The position numbers and the translations under genes were made by a program. Source: Salinispora vitiensis (GTDB lineage: Bacteria; Actinomycetota; Actinomycetes; Mycobacteriales; Micromonosporaceae). From it: a stretch of 64,000 bases of DNA. The notes beneath the pieces were generated by a model. That model saw only the letters and a program-made list of their open reading frames with translations, was not told the origin of the DNA and did no database searches. The stretch lies in contig NZ_KB900388.1 of assembly GCF_000378825.1 (NCBI RefSeq), positions 2,152,955 through 2,216,954 on the forward strand, written 5' to 3'. Shown here piece by piece: positions 42,054 to 51,106 of the stretch (its first letter is position 1; each line of letters starts with the position of its first letter).

Positions 42054-44798
42054 TCAGATCAGCCGCAGTTCCCGGGCCCGACGGACGGCCTCCCGGCGGC
42101 GAGTGGCGTCGAGTTTGCGATAGATGTTGCGGACATGGGTTTTGACCGTGTTGATCGACAACGACAGCTCGGCCGCGATCTCCACGTTGGAAAGGATGCT
42201 CTGCAGGTAACGCAGGATGGTCACTTCACGCTCGGTCAGTGGCTCGGCCAGTGCGGCCCTGGCCGGCCCGGCCCGTTCGTCCGGCTCCTCCGCCCCGCGG
42301 ACCAGGTCGCTCACCGCCGGCCAGTGCGCCGTGCCGGTATCCAGATGCGCTGCCAGCAGGTCGCGGATCTCCGGATCGGCGCGGGTGAACGGCCGCCGGA
42401 CCCCCTCCGCTCCGGCGAGGTCGAGGGCGGCTTCCAGGGTCCGGTGTGCCCGTCGGCCATCTCCCACCTGCTCGGCCAGCGCCACGTGCAGCACCGCGGC
42501 CTCCACCCGCACCGGTAGCGGCCAGTCCGCCGCCTCGGGCGCCTGCCAGTCGGGCAGGACCGCCTCGGCCGTCCGGACATCCCCCGCCCGGAGCTCCACC
42601 CGAGCGAGGCCCACCGCGAGTTCTGGGCCCGCCCCAACCAGCAGCTCGCGGGCGGCGTCCAGGTCGCCCTGACCCGCATGCAGGTCGGCCTCGGCAGCCC
42701 GCAGCCACCGCTCCAGCTCCCCCCGCGGGCCGCCCGGCTGCTCCCCGGGACCACCCAGCCGCTCCCGCGGACCGCCCAGCCGCTCCCGGGCCGCGACGAG
42801 CAGCCGGTACCCACCCGTACGGTCACCGGCGTCCCGCAACAGGTGGGACCGGCACCACGCCACCACCGCCCCGGCGGCCGGCTCCACGGTCGCCGGCTCC
42901 GCCAACGCCAGGTTCGCCGCCGCCTCCTCGGGCTGCTCCCGCAGCAGCGCCACCACCGCCAGCGCCAGGTACGCGTACCCGCGGTCGGTTCGGCAGGACC
43001 ACCCCTGGCCGGGCGGAAGGGCGAGCGCGGAACGGGCCCCCGTCTCCGCCTGCCGCAGGTCACCGCGGATCGCGCGCAGCAGCGCTACCCGGCTGGCACC
43101 GGCCAGCTCGGTTCGTACCCATCCGGCGGCCCGGGCGACCCGGGACGCCGCCGCCAGCTGCCGCTCCGCGCTGCCCAACTCGCCGAGCGCGACATCGACC
43201 AGGCCGAGCGCGGTGCCCGCCACCGCCCACCCGTCGGCATCCTCGACGGTGGTCTCTCCCGGTTCGGCGGTGGCCAGTAGCTGGTCCTGTCCCCCGGATG
43301 CCCCGGTCACCGGACGGGTGGCCAGCAGCCGGGCGGCGGCGGCGCGTACCGCCGGAATGTCGTCGGACCAGCGGACCACCGCGAGCTCCACCGCGGCGAC
43401 CAACCGGGCAAAGCGCTCCCGGCGGGACACCGGCAGCTCACTCACCGCCCCGGCTGACCGCAGGTACCCCTCGGCGGCCAACAGATCCCCCGCGTACGCC
43501 CGCTCCGCCGCGCACGCCAGGGCCAGCTCCGGGTCCCGCGCCAGGGCCTCGGCCGGTGGTGGCGGTGGCGCGGTCGAACCCTCCCGGTCGTACGGCGCCA
43601 GCTCCGGCCAGGTCGAGCGGAACAGCTCGGTGGCCCCGGACCAGTCGCCGCCCTGGAGCGCGTGCCGCAGGCCGTCGGCGGGCCGCCCGTTGTCGGCGTA
43701 CCAGCCAGCGGCGCGCCGGTGCAGCTCCCGCGCGTCAACGGCGGGCAGCCGGGCCAGCTCGTCGCGGAGCAGATCGGCCAGGAGCGGATGGCAGCGGTAC
43801 CAGGAGGGCTGACCGTCGTCGTGCCGCAGTACACCGCCGACACCGGCCAGCTCGGCCAGCCTCGCCGCAGTGTCCGGGCGGCCGGTTACCGCGTCGGCGA
43901 GGCCAGCGCAGGCGGCGTCCGCCAGCGCCGTGCTCCGCAGCAGCTCACGGTCGTCCGGATCCAACCCGCCAAGGACTTCCTCCCGCAGGTATCCGGCGAT
44001 GTCCGGCTGGTCACTGCCGAGCTGCCCCACCCACCGGGCCGGGTCCGGCTGCCCGGGCAGGGCGAGCGCGGCGAACCGGAGCATCGCCGGCCAGCCACCG
44101 GTGCGCTCGCGCAGCCGCCGGACCCCCTCCGCCGGTAGGGCCGTCCCATGTGCGGTCAGCAGGTCGGCGACCTCGTCGCCGGTGAAGGCCAGATCGTCTG
44201 GACCGAGCTCGGCCAGCTCACCGGCCAGCCGCCACCGGTGGACCGCCAGCGGCACCCCGGCACGAGCCCCGGCCACCAGACGCAGCCGCTGCTCACAGTG
44301 GCGGAGCAGGAACTCCAATCCGGCGACCGCCGCCGGGTCGGTGATCCGGTGCAGGTCGTCCAGGACCAGCAGCACCGGCCGCTCTCGGGCGGCAAGTGCA
44401 GCGGCCAGCACCTCCAGCTGGTCCAGGCGCGGCGGACCGTCCAGCGCCGCCGATCGCAGCGGACCGTCCAACGCCTCCGACCCCAGCGGAACGGGCCGCA
44501 GCGCCGCCGCCAGGTACGACCAGAGACGTTCGCCGTCGTCACCGACCTCCACCGAGACCCAGCCCAGGTCCGGCACCGGATCGCCGCCGGTGGCGGCCTG
44601 ATACCAGGAGGTGAGCAACGTCGTCTTGCCCCAGCCCGCCGGCGCGGCGACGAGCGTCACCGGTACGGCGGTGCCCTCGTCAAGCTGCCGTAGCAGCCGG
44701 GGCCGCAGGACCACCGGTCCGGGCAGTGGACCCGGGGTCAGCCGGGAGGCCAGTAGCGGCGCACCGGCTCCCGTGGTCTGCCGTCGCTCCTCCGGCAT
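42054..44798 (-). CDS. LAL-type LuxR regulator (MalT-like ATPase)
   Basis: A 914-aa large ATP-binding LuxR-family regulator. N-terminal P-loop AAPAGWGKTTLLTSWY (about residues 50-65), a Walker B-like region VLLVLDDLHRI (about 142-152), a long helical TPR/MalT-like middle, and a C-terminal LuxR helix-turn-helix: LTEREVTILRYLQSILSNVE then IAAELSLSINTVKTHVRNIY (about 855-895). The ATG at 44798 is used because family homology starts a few residues later. Such proteins act as pathway-specific activators; no target cluster is nearby, although the dehydrogenase operon starting at 44983 is divergent and 185 nt away. Confidence 0.87.
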   Translation of the reverse strand: MPEERRQTTGAGAPLLASRLTPGPLPGPVVLRPRLLRQLDEGTAVPVTLVAAPAGWGKTTLLTSWYQAATGGDPVPDLGWVSVEVGDDGERLWSYLAAALRPVPLGSEALDGPLRSAALDGPPRLDQLEVLAAALAARERPVLLVLDDLHRITDPAAVAGLEFLLRHCEQRLRLVAGARAGVPLAVHRWRLAGELAELGPDDLAFTGDEVADLLTAHGTALPAEGVRRLRERTGGWPAMLRFAALALPGQPDPARWVGQLGSDQPDIAGYLREEVLGGLDPDDRELLRSTALADAACAGLADAVTGRPDTAARLAELAGVGGVLRHDDGQPSWYRCHPLLADLLRDELARLPAVDARELHRRAAGWYADNGRPADGLRHALQGGDWSGATELFRSTWPELAPYDREGSTAPPPPPAEALARDPELALACAAERAYAGDLLAAEGYLRSAGAVSELPVSRRERFARLVAAVELAVVRWSDDIPAVRAAAARLLATRPVTGASGGQDQLLATAEPGETTVEDADGWAVAGTALGLVDVALGELGSAERQLAAASRVARAAGWVRTELAGASRVALLRAIRGDLRQAETGARSALALPPGQGWSCRTDRGYAYLALAVVALLREQPEEAAANLALAEPATVEPAAGAVVAWCRSHLLRDAGDRTGGYRLLVAARERLGGPRERLGGPGEQPGGPRGELERWLRAAEADLHAGQGDLDAARELLVGAGPELAVGLARVELRAGDVRTAEAVLPDWQAPEAADWPLPVRVEAAVLHVALAEQVGDGRRAHRTLEAALDLAGAEGVRRPFTRADPEIRDLLAAHLDTGTAHWPAVSDLVRGAEEPDERAGPARAALAEPLTEREVTILRYLQSILSNVEIAAELSLSINTVKTHVRNIYRKLDATRRREAVRRARELRLI

Positions 44799-44982
44799 CG
44801 GCCCACCCCCATCGGACACGTTCTCCCCAGGCCCGCGGTTACCCGGCCGGTGCCGGTTCACCCCTTCCGGGGGAACCCGGTTCACCCAGGCCAAGCCGAC
44901 GCTGGAAAGAGTGACGTCCGGCGCGGCGGAAACCCGGGCAACGGGCCGGACCGGTGTCGGACGGATCCGACGGGAGGCACGG

Positions 44983-45405
44983 GTGAGACACCGTACGAGA
45001 CGGGCCGGGACCGCTGCCGGAATGCTGGCGAGGCTCGCCGGTGCCCGACCACGGGTTAACCCGGCCGACCTACATACCGGTGCCCCGCCGGCCGGTGGTT
45101 GGGAGGTGGTGACGATCAACCGACCGCCCAACGAGGTCTTGCCCGGCGGGCGACGGCCGGAGCCGCTACGCCGACTCGGCCGCGCCATCCAGGTGGACGT
45201 CTGGCCCGCGCCAGCGGGCCGGGGCACCGAGCTGGCGGCGCGGATCCGTCCTGGTGCGACCCTTCCGGGCCTCGCCGCGCACGTCGCCGGTGACGACCCC
45301 GCCCGGGTGGTGCGGACCGCGTTGCGACAGGCCAAGCAGTTCGCCGAGACCGGTGAGGTGCTCCGCGCCGACCGCTCGCCGATCGACCGGGGGCTGGCCG
45401 GATGA
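44983..45405 (+). CDS. Conserved hypothetical protein coupled to zinc dehydrogenase
   Basis: A 140-aa protein: a basic, weakly hydrophobic N-terminus (VRHRTRRAGTAAGMLARLAG), then WEVVTINRPPNEVLPGGR, AIQVDVWPAPAGRGTELAAR and VVRTALRQAKQFAETGEVLR. This pattern recurs in actinobacterial proteins encoded directly upstream of class III-like zinc dehydrogenases and related to cyclase/dehydrase-type SRPBCC proteins. GTG at 44983 with GGGAGG upstream. Its TGA overlaps the dehydrogenase ATG (ATGA), so the two are coupled. Function unknown; a role with the dehydrogenase is inferred. Confidence 0.7.
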   Translation: MRHRTRRAGTAAGMLARLAGARPRVNPADLHTGAPPAGGWEVVTINRPPNEVLPGGRRPEPLRRLGRAIQVDVWPAPAGRGTELAARIRPGATLPGLAAHVAGDDPARVVRTALRQAKQFAETGEVLRADRSPIDRGLAG

Positions 45406-46574
45406 GGGCGCTGTGCTGGACGGGCGCCGGCCGGGTCGCGGTCCGGCAGGTACCCGATCCGGAGCTACGCAACGGCCACGACGCGATCGTGCGAGTACGC
45501 CTGAGCTCCACCTGCGGCGGGGACCTGCCCCTCCTGGCCGGCCGGGCACCGTACCTGGCCGACGGGGATGTGCTCGGGCACGAGTTCCTGGGCGAGGTCG
45601 TCGCGGTGGGACCGCAGGTACACCGGCACCGGGTCGGCGACCGGGTGGTGGTCAGCTCCACCGTGGCCTGCGGCTCCTGCTGGCAGTGCCGCTCCGGCGC
45701 ACCGTGGTGCTGCGACAACGGAAACCTGGTGCCGGAGGCGAGCGAGCTGGCGTACGGCCAGGCCGTGCCCGGCGCCTTCGGGCGACCCACCGCCGCGGGC
45801 GGGTTCGCCGGTGGGCACGCCGAGTACGTCCGCGTCCCGTACGCCGATGTCGGCGCGTACGGCATCCCGGAGCCGGTGAGCGACGAACGGGCGCTCTTCG
45901 CCGCGGACGCCGCCCCCGCCGGTTGGCTCGCCGCCGAGCTGGGCGGGGTCCACCCGGGAGCCGTGGTGGCGGTCTGGGGTGCCGGGGCGGTCGGTCAACT
46001 CACCGCCCGCGCGGCCAGCCTGCTCGGCGCCGACCGGGTGATAATCCTGGATCCGCTGGAGGACCGGCTGCGGATGGCACGACGGCACACAGCCGCGGAG
46101 ACGGTCGATCCACGGCACGCGGACATCCCCGCCGAGCTACGCGAACGAACCGGCGGGCGGGGGCCGGACATCTGTGTGGAGGCGGTCGGACCGGCCTGGG
46201 ACGGACGGCCGCGTTCCCTGGCCGGGCGGTTCACCGGCGCGGCGGAGCGCCCCCGGGCGGTCTACGAGGCGGTGCACTCCTGCCGTAAGGGCGGCACCGT
46301 GGTCGTGCTCGGCGAGTTCACCGGGCAGGTGGACGCCTTTCCGCTGGACGCGGTCGGCGCCAAGGGGTTGCGGGTGCGGGGTGCGCGGCCGCACGGGGCG
46401 GGGCAGGTGCCGACACTGCTGGAGCGAATGGCCCGCGACGAGCTACGGACCGAGCACCTGGCCACCCACCGGCTGCCGCTGGAGGAGGGGGCGCGCGGGT
46501 ACGCGCTGTTCCGGGACCGACGGGACGGCTGCGTCCGGGCCGTCTTCAGCCCGGATCTGCCCCCTGCCGGATAG
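45402..46574 (+). CDS. Zinc-dependent alcohol/formaldehyde dehydrogenase-like protein
   Basis: A 390-aa medium-chain dehydrogenase. Catalytic-zinc motif STCGGDLPLLAG (about residues 37-48) and GHEFLGEVVAVG (about 59-70); structural-zinc cluster ACGSCWQCRSGAPWCCDN (about 88-105); NAD-binding VWGAGAVGQLTARAAS (about 192-207). The form resembles the glutathione-independent formaldehyde dehydrogenase group, but the substrate is not certain. It is the second gene of a small operon; an NAD(P)-binding saccharopine-dehydrogenase-like gene follows 25 nt later. Confidence 0.88.
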   Translation: MRALCWTGAGRVAVRQVPDPELRNGHDAIVRVRLSSTCGGDLPLLAGRAPYLADGDVLGHEFLGEVVAVGPQVHRHRVGDRVVVSSTVACGSCWQCRSGAPWCCDNGNLVPEASELAYGQAVPGAFGRPTAAGGFAGGHAEYVRVPYADVGAYGIPEPVSDERALFAADAAPAGWLAAELGGVHPGAVVAVWGAGAVGQLTARAASLLGADRVIILDPLEDRLRMARRHTAAETVDPRHADIPAELRERTGGRGPDICVEAVGPAWDGRPRSLAGRFTGAAERPRAVYEAVHSCRKGGTVVVLGEFTGQVDAFPLDAVGAKGLRVRGARPHGAGQVPTLLERMARDELRTEHLATHRLPLEEGARGYALFRDRRDGCVRAVFSPDLPPAG

Positions 46575-46599
46575 CCGGCTCAGGTGGCAGACTCGGCAG

Positions 46600-47769
46600 A
46601 TGCCTCCGGAGCGGACGTACGACCTCGTCCTGTTCGGCGCCACCGGCTTCACCGGGAGCCTGACCGCCGAATACCTGGCCCGACACGCGCCGCCCGGGCT
46701 GCGCTGGGCGCTGGCCGGGCGGAACCCGGACAAGCTCACCGCCGTCCGGAGTCGACTCGCCGCCATCGATCCGGCCCTGGCCGAGCTGCCGTTGCTCACC
46801 GCCGATGTCACCGACCCCGCGTCGCTGCGGACGGTGGCCGAGCGCGCCCGGGTGGTCGCCTCCACCGTGGGCCCGTACATCCACCACGGCGAGCCGCTGG
46901 TGGCCGCCTGCGCCGCGGCGGGCACCGACTATCTCGACATCACCGGCGAACCGGAGTTCGTCGACCTGATGTACGTACGACACCACGAGACGGCGGTCCG
47001 CACCGGCGCCCGGCTGGTGCACACCTGCGGTTTCGACTCGATCCCGTACGACCTGGGTGTCTGGTTCACGCTCAAGCAGCTCCCGCCGGGGGCACCGATC
47101 AGCGTTGACGGCTTCGTCCGGGCCGGGGGGCGCTTCTCCGGCGGCACGTACCACTCGGCCCTGACCGCGTTCTCGCGGACCGGCGAGACGAGCCGGGCCG
47201 CCGCGGCCCGGCGGGCGCTCGAGCCGCGACCGGAGGGTCGACGGGTCCGGGCGGTGTCCGGCCGGATCGCCCGCTCCCCCGAGCTCGGCATGTGGGCGGT
47301 GCCGCTGCCGACGATCGATCCCCAGGTGGTCCGCCGCTCGGCGGCCGCCCGCCCGGAGTACGGGCCGGACTTCCGCTACCGGCACTTCGCGGCGGTACGG
47401 CGGCTCCCCACCCTGCTCGCCGGGGCGGCCGGGATCGCCGCCGTGACGGTGCTGGTGAAGCTGCCGCCGACCCGGCGGTGGCTGTTCGGTCGGCTCAGCC
47501 CCGGGCAGGGCCCGAGCCCCGAACGGCGGGCCCGCTCCTGGTTCCAGCTGCAGTTCCTGGCCGAGAGCGGCGGGCAGCAGGTGCGCACCGAGGTGGCCGG
47601 TGGTGACCCCGGCTACGACGAGACGGCGAAGATGCTCGCCGAGTCGGCGCTCTGCCTCGCCCTGGACGACCTGCCCGCGACCACCGGCCAGGTAACCCCG
47701 GTCACCGCGATGGGCGATGCCCTGCTGGAGCGGCTCCAACGCGCCGGCATCACCTTCCGCGTGCGGTAG
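46600..47769 (+). CDS. Saccharopine dehydrogenase-like / trans-acting enoyl reductase family protein
   Basis: A 389-aa NAD(P)-binding protein. Rossmann motif FGATGFTGSLTAEYL (about residues 12-26), GRNPDKL, then VVASTVGPYIHHGEPLV and TDYLDITGEPEFVD (about 108-121), typical of saccharopine dehydrogenase-like oxidoreductases; related actinobacterial proteins serve as trans-acting enoyl reductases in polyketide/glycolipid synthesis. A C-terminal hydrophobic helix (LLAGAAGIAAVTVLVKL, about 268-284) suggests membrane association. ATG at 46600. Probably cotranscribed with the zinc dehydrogenase; the pathway is unknown. Confidence 0.85.
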   Translation: MPPERTYDLVLFGATGFTGSLTAEYLARHAPPGLRWALAGRNPDKLTAVRSRLAAIDPALAELPLLTADVTDPASLRTVAERARVVASTVGPYIHHGEPLVAACAAAGTDYLDITGEPEFVDLMYVRHHETAVRTGARLVHTCGFDSIPYDLGVWFTLKQLPPGAPISVDGFVRAGGRFSGGTYHSALTAFSRTGETSRAAAARRALEPRPEGRRVRAVSGRIARSPELGMWAVPLPTIDPQVVRRSAAARPEYGPDFRYRHFAAVRRLPTLLAGAAGIAAVTVLVKLPPTRRWLFGRLSPGQGPSPERRARSWFQLQFLAESGGQQVRTEVAGGDPGYDETAKMLAESALCLALDDLPATTGQVTPVTAMGDALLERLQRAGITFRVR

Positions 47770-47865
47770 CCGGAGCCGGCGCTGAGGGCAGGCCGGGGGC
47801 GGTGGGCCCGCGACGGTAGCATCTGGTGGTCCACCTGATATCCGGACGGAGGCGTACGGAGCAGC

Positions 47866-49149
47866 ATGCTCGACATGGAGTTGATCCGGAAAGATCGCGA
47901 CGCGGTGGCGTCTGCGCTGGCCAAGCGACTGGACCCGGCGGAGGTGAGCCAGGCGCTGGACGAGCTGTCGCAGCTTGACCAGCAGCGGCGCAGTCTGATC
48001 TCCGAGATCGACGGCGAGCGGCAGCGCCGCAAGGCGGAAGCCCGGGCGTACGCGGAGGCCAAGCGGGCCGGCCGCGAGCCGGAGCCGACGGTGGCCGAGG
48101 CCGGTCGTCGGCAACTCGCCGAGTTGGAGACCGAGCTGGGCCAGGTGCAGGACCAGCTTCGGGTGCGGATGAGCGAGCTGCCGAACCTGCCCGCCGAGGA
48201 CGTGGTGCCCGGCGGCAAGGAGGCCAACCGGGTGGTGAAGACCTTCGGCGAGCCACCGGCGATCGAGAAGGTGCGCGACCACGTCGAGTTGAGCCGGCTG
48301 TTGGGCCTGGTCGACCACGAGCGGGGCGTGAAGCTCGGCGGCTCCGGTTTCTGGATGTACACCGGCTTGGGCGCCCGGCTGGAGTGGGCACTGGTCAACT
48401 GGCTGATCGACCAGAACATCGCGGCCGGCTACGAGTTCCTGCTCCCGCCGCATCTGCTGCTGGAGACCGCCGGCTTCGCCGCCGGGCAGTTCCCCAAGTT
48501 CTACGACGACGTCTACCACCTGGGCCGGCAGTCCGCCCCCCGCGGTCAGTTCCTGCTGCCGACCGCCGAGACGGCGATCCTCGGGGCGTACCAGAACGAG
48601 ATCCTGGACACCACGAAGCTGCCGCTGAAGGTCTTCGCGTACACCCCGTGTTACCGCCGCGAGGCGGCCGGGTCGCACTCGGACGAGCGCGGCACCGTGC
48701 GCGGCCACCAGTTCAACAAGGTGGAGATCTTCCAGTTCGTCCTGCCGGAGCAGGCCGACGCGGCGCTGGAGGCGATGGTCACCCACGCCGAGGGCCTGGT
48801 GGAGCGGTTGGGCCTGCACTACCAGCGCAGTCTGCTCGCGGCCGGCGACTCGAGTGCCGCGATGCGCAAGACCCTCGACATCGAGGTCTGGATGCCGAGC
48901 ACCGGTAAATACAAGGAGGTCTCGTCGGTCTCCTGGGGCGGTGACTACCAGGCCCGCCGGGCGGCGATCCGCTACCGCGAGCCGGGCGGCAAGCAGACCC
49001 GCTTCGTACACACGCTGAACGGCTCGGCGCTGGCCACCAGCCGCCTCTTCCCGGCGATCCTGGAGCAGTTCCAGCAGCCGGACGGCAGTGTCCTGGTGCC
49101 GGAGGTGCTGCGGGACCGCCTCGGCACCGACCGTCTCACCCCGCGCTGA
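47866..49149 (+). CDS. serS: Serine--tRNA ligase, divergent form
   Basis: A 427-aa class II seryl-tRNA synthetase with the long N-terminal antiparallel coiled coil (about residues 10-110) that grips the tRNA-Ser variable arm. Motif 2 is YTPCYRREAAGSHSDERG with RGHQFNKVE (about 262-287), and motif 3 LNGSALATSRLFPAILEQ (about 382-399). The segment normally reading ExSSCSNxxxxQARR is EVSSVSWGGDYQARR here, and the N-terminus differs from the usual actinobacterial SerRS, so this may be a second, specialised copy. ATG at 47866. A strong terminator follows. Confidence 0.9.
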   Translation: MLDMELIRKDRDAVASALAKRLDPAEVSQALDELSQLDQQRRSLISEIDGERQRRKAEARAYAEAKRAGREPEPTVAEAGRRQLAELETELGQVQDQLRVRMSELPNLPAEDVVPGGKEANRVVKTFGEPPAIEKVRDHVELSRLLGLVDHERGVKLGGSGFWMYTGLGARLEWALVNWLIDQNIAAGYEFLLPPHLLLETAGFAAGQFPKFYDDVYHLGRQSAPRGQFLLPTAETAILGAYQNEILDTTKLPLKVFAYTPCYRREAAGSHSDERGTVRGHQFNKVEIFQFVLPEQADAALEAMVTHAEGLVERLGLHYQRSLLAAGDSSAAMRKTLDIEVWMPSTGKYKEVSSVSWGGDYQARRAAIRYREPGGKQTRFVHTLNGSALATSRLFPAILEQFQQPDGSVLVPEVLRDRLGTDRLTPR

Positions 49150-49288
49150 GACCGCCGGAATCACCGCCGCCGCGTGCCACGGTCGGTAAGTCGCTGTTGC
49201 TGATCGGCGACCAGTCGGGGCGATCGACCTCCCAGTAGCTGGCGGGACCAGGGGTGTCGACCCGCTTCCCACGGTGCCGCTGCCACGC

Positions 49289-49322
49289 CCTGACGCCCCC
49301 GGCGACTGCCGGGGGCGTCAGG
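49289..49322. terminator. Strong bidirectional terminator
   Basis: CCTGACGCCCCCGGC pairs with GCCGGGGGCGTCAGG as a 15-bp perfect stem with loop GACT, between the convergent serS and beta-helix genes (187-nt gap). Confidence 0.85.
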
Positions 49323-49336
49323 CGGTGGTGGATCGG

Positions 49337-50797
49337 TCAGCCGAAGCAGGTTGGTACGGGGTTGGGGCTGCCGGTGCAGTTGGTGGGTCGGTTGTTGATG
49401 ATGATGACCTTGCCGAAGACGTCGATCACGCCGCCGTTGTAGACGCCGCCGGGTTCGTTCTGGGCGAGGTTGTCGGTAACGCGGACGTCGGTGAGGGTGA
49501 GGACGGTGGTCGGGTCGGACGGTTCGAAGTAGATCCCGCCGGCGACGTCCCCGGCCTGGTTGCCGGAGATGGTGGTGCGGCGCAGGGCCACCACCGGGTC
49601 ACCGTCTTCTGCGCCGATGATGGCGATGCCGCCGCCGTCGCCGCTGGTGGCGGTGTTGTAAACGATCTTACTGTCCTCAATGGTGGCACCGATGTCCTCA
49701 AGAAGGTAGAGGCCCCCGCCGGAGGTGGCGGTGTTGTCGGTGACCTTGACGTGCTGGAGCAGGAGGGACTCGTCGCCGTCGTCGTAGATGCCGCCGCCGA
49801 GACCGCTGGCGGTGTTGCGGGTGATGGTGCTGTGGACGATCTCGGTGAGGTCACCGTCGCCGTGCACGCCACCGCCGTCGACCGCGGTGTTGTCGCTGAT
49901 CACGACGTGGCTCACGGTCACGTTTCCGTCGTCGTTGACCAATCCGCCGCCTTCGTCACCAGCGGTGTTGTGGGTGACCTTCGACTTGCTGATCAATAGG
50001 GCGGCGTTGTCGTTGTAGAAGCCGCCACCGTCGCCGCCGACGGTGTTGCGGGTGATGGTGCTCTTGGTGATCGTGACCTTGCTCCGGTCACTGTAGATTC
50101 CGCCACCTTCGCTGGCCTCACCGGTGGCGATGTTGTCGCGGACGGTGACCCGTTCGAGGGTCAGTCGGGTGCCTTCACCAGCGAGGATGCCGCCGCCGTC
50201 GAGGTCCATAACCTGTCCGCCGGCGACGGTGAGGTCTTTGAGGGTGAGGTCTCCGCCAGTGGCGACCTCGAAGATGCGGAAGTTGTCGGCGGAGGCGGCC
50301 CGGACGATGGTGGCGCCCTGGCCATAGATCGTGATGGGCTGGAAGACCGGGGGTAGCCCGTTGTCGTCCTGGTTGACGGTGAGGGTGTAGGTGCACTTCT
50401 CGGCTAGGCGGAGCGTGCCGCCGCCGGCCTGGTTCGCCGCGGTGATCGCGGCGATCAGCGCGTTGGGGTCACAGGGCACCGGGGTGCCCTTGGCCTTCCC
50501 GTCACCGTGCGCATCCCGCTTCCAACCCGGGTTGCCGGCAGCGCTCTTGTCACCTCCCTGGTCAGTGTTTGCGGAGCCGCTTCGGTGCTGCTCCGGGCCG
50601 CCCTTGCCGGGGGCGCTGCCGCCGTCGCCCCCGGGGAGGGAGGCTCGGGCGAACACCCCTGGCGCCTGGGCGAGGCTCATGGATCCGGTGGCGGCAACGG
50701 TCGCGAAGCCGGCGAGAGTCGCTACCCCCAGCGTCGTCGCGGTCCGGGTGAGGCGCCGCCGACGGGGCCTTCCCGCTGGCCGTGCTTGGTCCGGCAT
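49337..50797 (-). CDS. Secreted right-handed beta-helix repeat protein
   Basis: A 486-aa exported protein: basic N-terminus, hydrophobic signal (ATTLGVATLAGFATVAATGS, about residues 20-39), a Gly/Ala/Lys/Asp-rich linker to about 105, then a parallel beta-helix. Coils of 25-40 residues repeat a GGG(I/F/L/V)(Y/V)xD element followed by TIT-N-T-type strands: GGGIYSD, GGGFYND, GGGLVND, GGGVHGD, GGGIYDD, GGGLYLL, GGGIAII, AGGIYFE. The C-terminus has two Cys (NCTGSPNPVPTCFG), possibly a disulfide. There is no LPxTG or other anchor. Such folds bind or cleave polysaccharides; no catalytic signature is obvious. Confidence 0.82.
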   Translation of the reverse strand: MPDQARPAGRPRRRRLTRTATTLGVATLAGFATVAATGSMSLAQAPGVFARASLPGGDGGSAPGKGGPEQHRSGSANTDQGGDKSAAGNPGWKRDAHGDGKAKGTPVPCDPNALIAAITAANQAGGGTLRLAEKCTYTLTVNQDDNGLPPVFQPITIYGQGATIVRAASADNFRIFEVATGGDLTLKDLTVAGGQVMDLDGGGILAGEGTRLTLERVTVRDNIATGEASEGGGIYSDRSKVTITKSTITRNTVGGDGGGFYNDNAALLISKSKVTHNTAGDEGGGLVNDDGNVTVSHVVISDNTAVDGGGVHGDGDLTEIVHSTITRNTASGLGGGIYDDGDESLLLQHVKVTDNTATSGGGLYLLEDIGATIEDSKIVYNTATSGDGGGIAIIGAEDGDPVVALRRTTISGNQAGDVAGGIYFEPSDPTTVLTLTDVRVTDNLAQNEPGGVYNGGVIDVFGKVIIINNRPTNCTGSPNPVPTCFG

Positions 50798-51106
50798 CGT
50801 GCTCTACCTTCGTGTCGGTCGGTCCGCGCTCCTGGTGAAGCGGTGGGGCGGCCGTCCCAGCCGCACAAGCAGTTAAAGGCCACCAAACCGAATGATGAGG
50901 TCGTTTCACCGCAAAATCCCTCATATCGGCACAAGAACCTCATCTCACACCGCGCCGTAGCCGACCACGCTGCCAGCTCACCGCACCTCCTCCCGGGCTG
51001 CTCGGGCTGACCTCCCACCCGGCCCAACCCTCGCGTACGCCCGTACGACGAGCGGTGGCCTTTTCGCCCCTGGCATGGGGACAGGGTCCAGGGGTATGAC
51101 CGGAAG
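50798..51106. other. Divergent promoter region
   Basis: 309 nt between the beta-helix gene (minus) and the M50 protease gene (plus). It includes an AT-rich tract near 50880-50945 flanked by GATGAGGT (50894-50901) and its complement ACCTCATC (50937-50944), an 8-bp inverted repeat 35 nt apart. I see no gene in it. Confidence 0.4.

Noticed and set aside
44799..45335. N-terminal extension of the LAL regulator
   Set aside because: The frame stays open upstream of the ATG at 44798, but the extra 179 residues are Arg/Pro-rich, lie opposite the 140-aa gene at 44983, and lack homology.
46546..49272. Long minus-strand frame (about 900 codons) opposite the zinc dehydrogenase operon and serS
   Set aside because: It spans several confirmed plus-strand genes and has no recognisable motif; third-position GC bias supports the plus strand.
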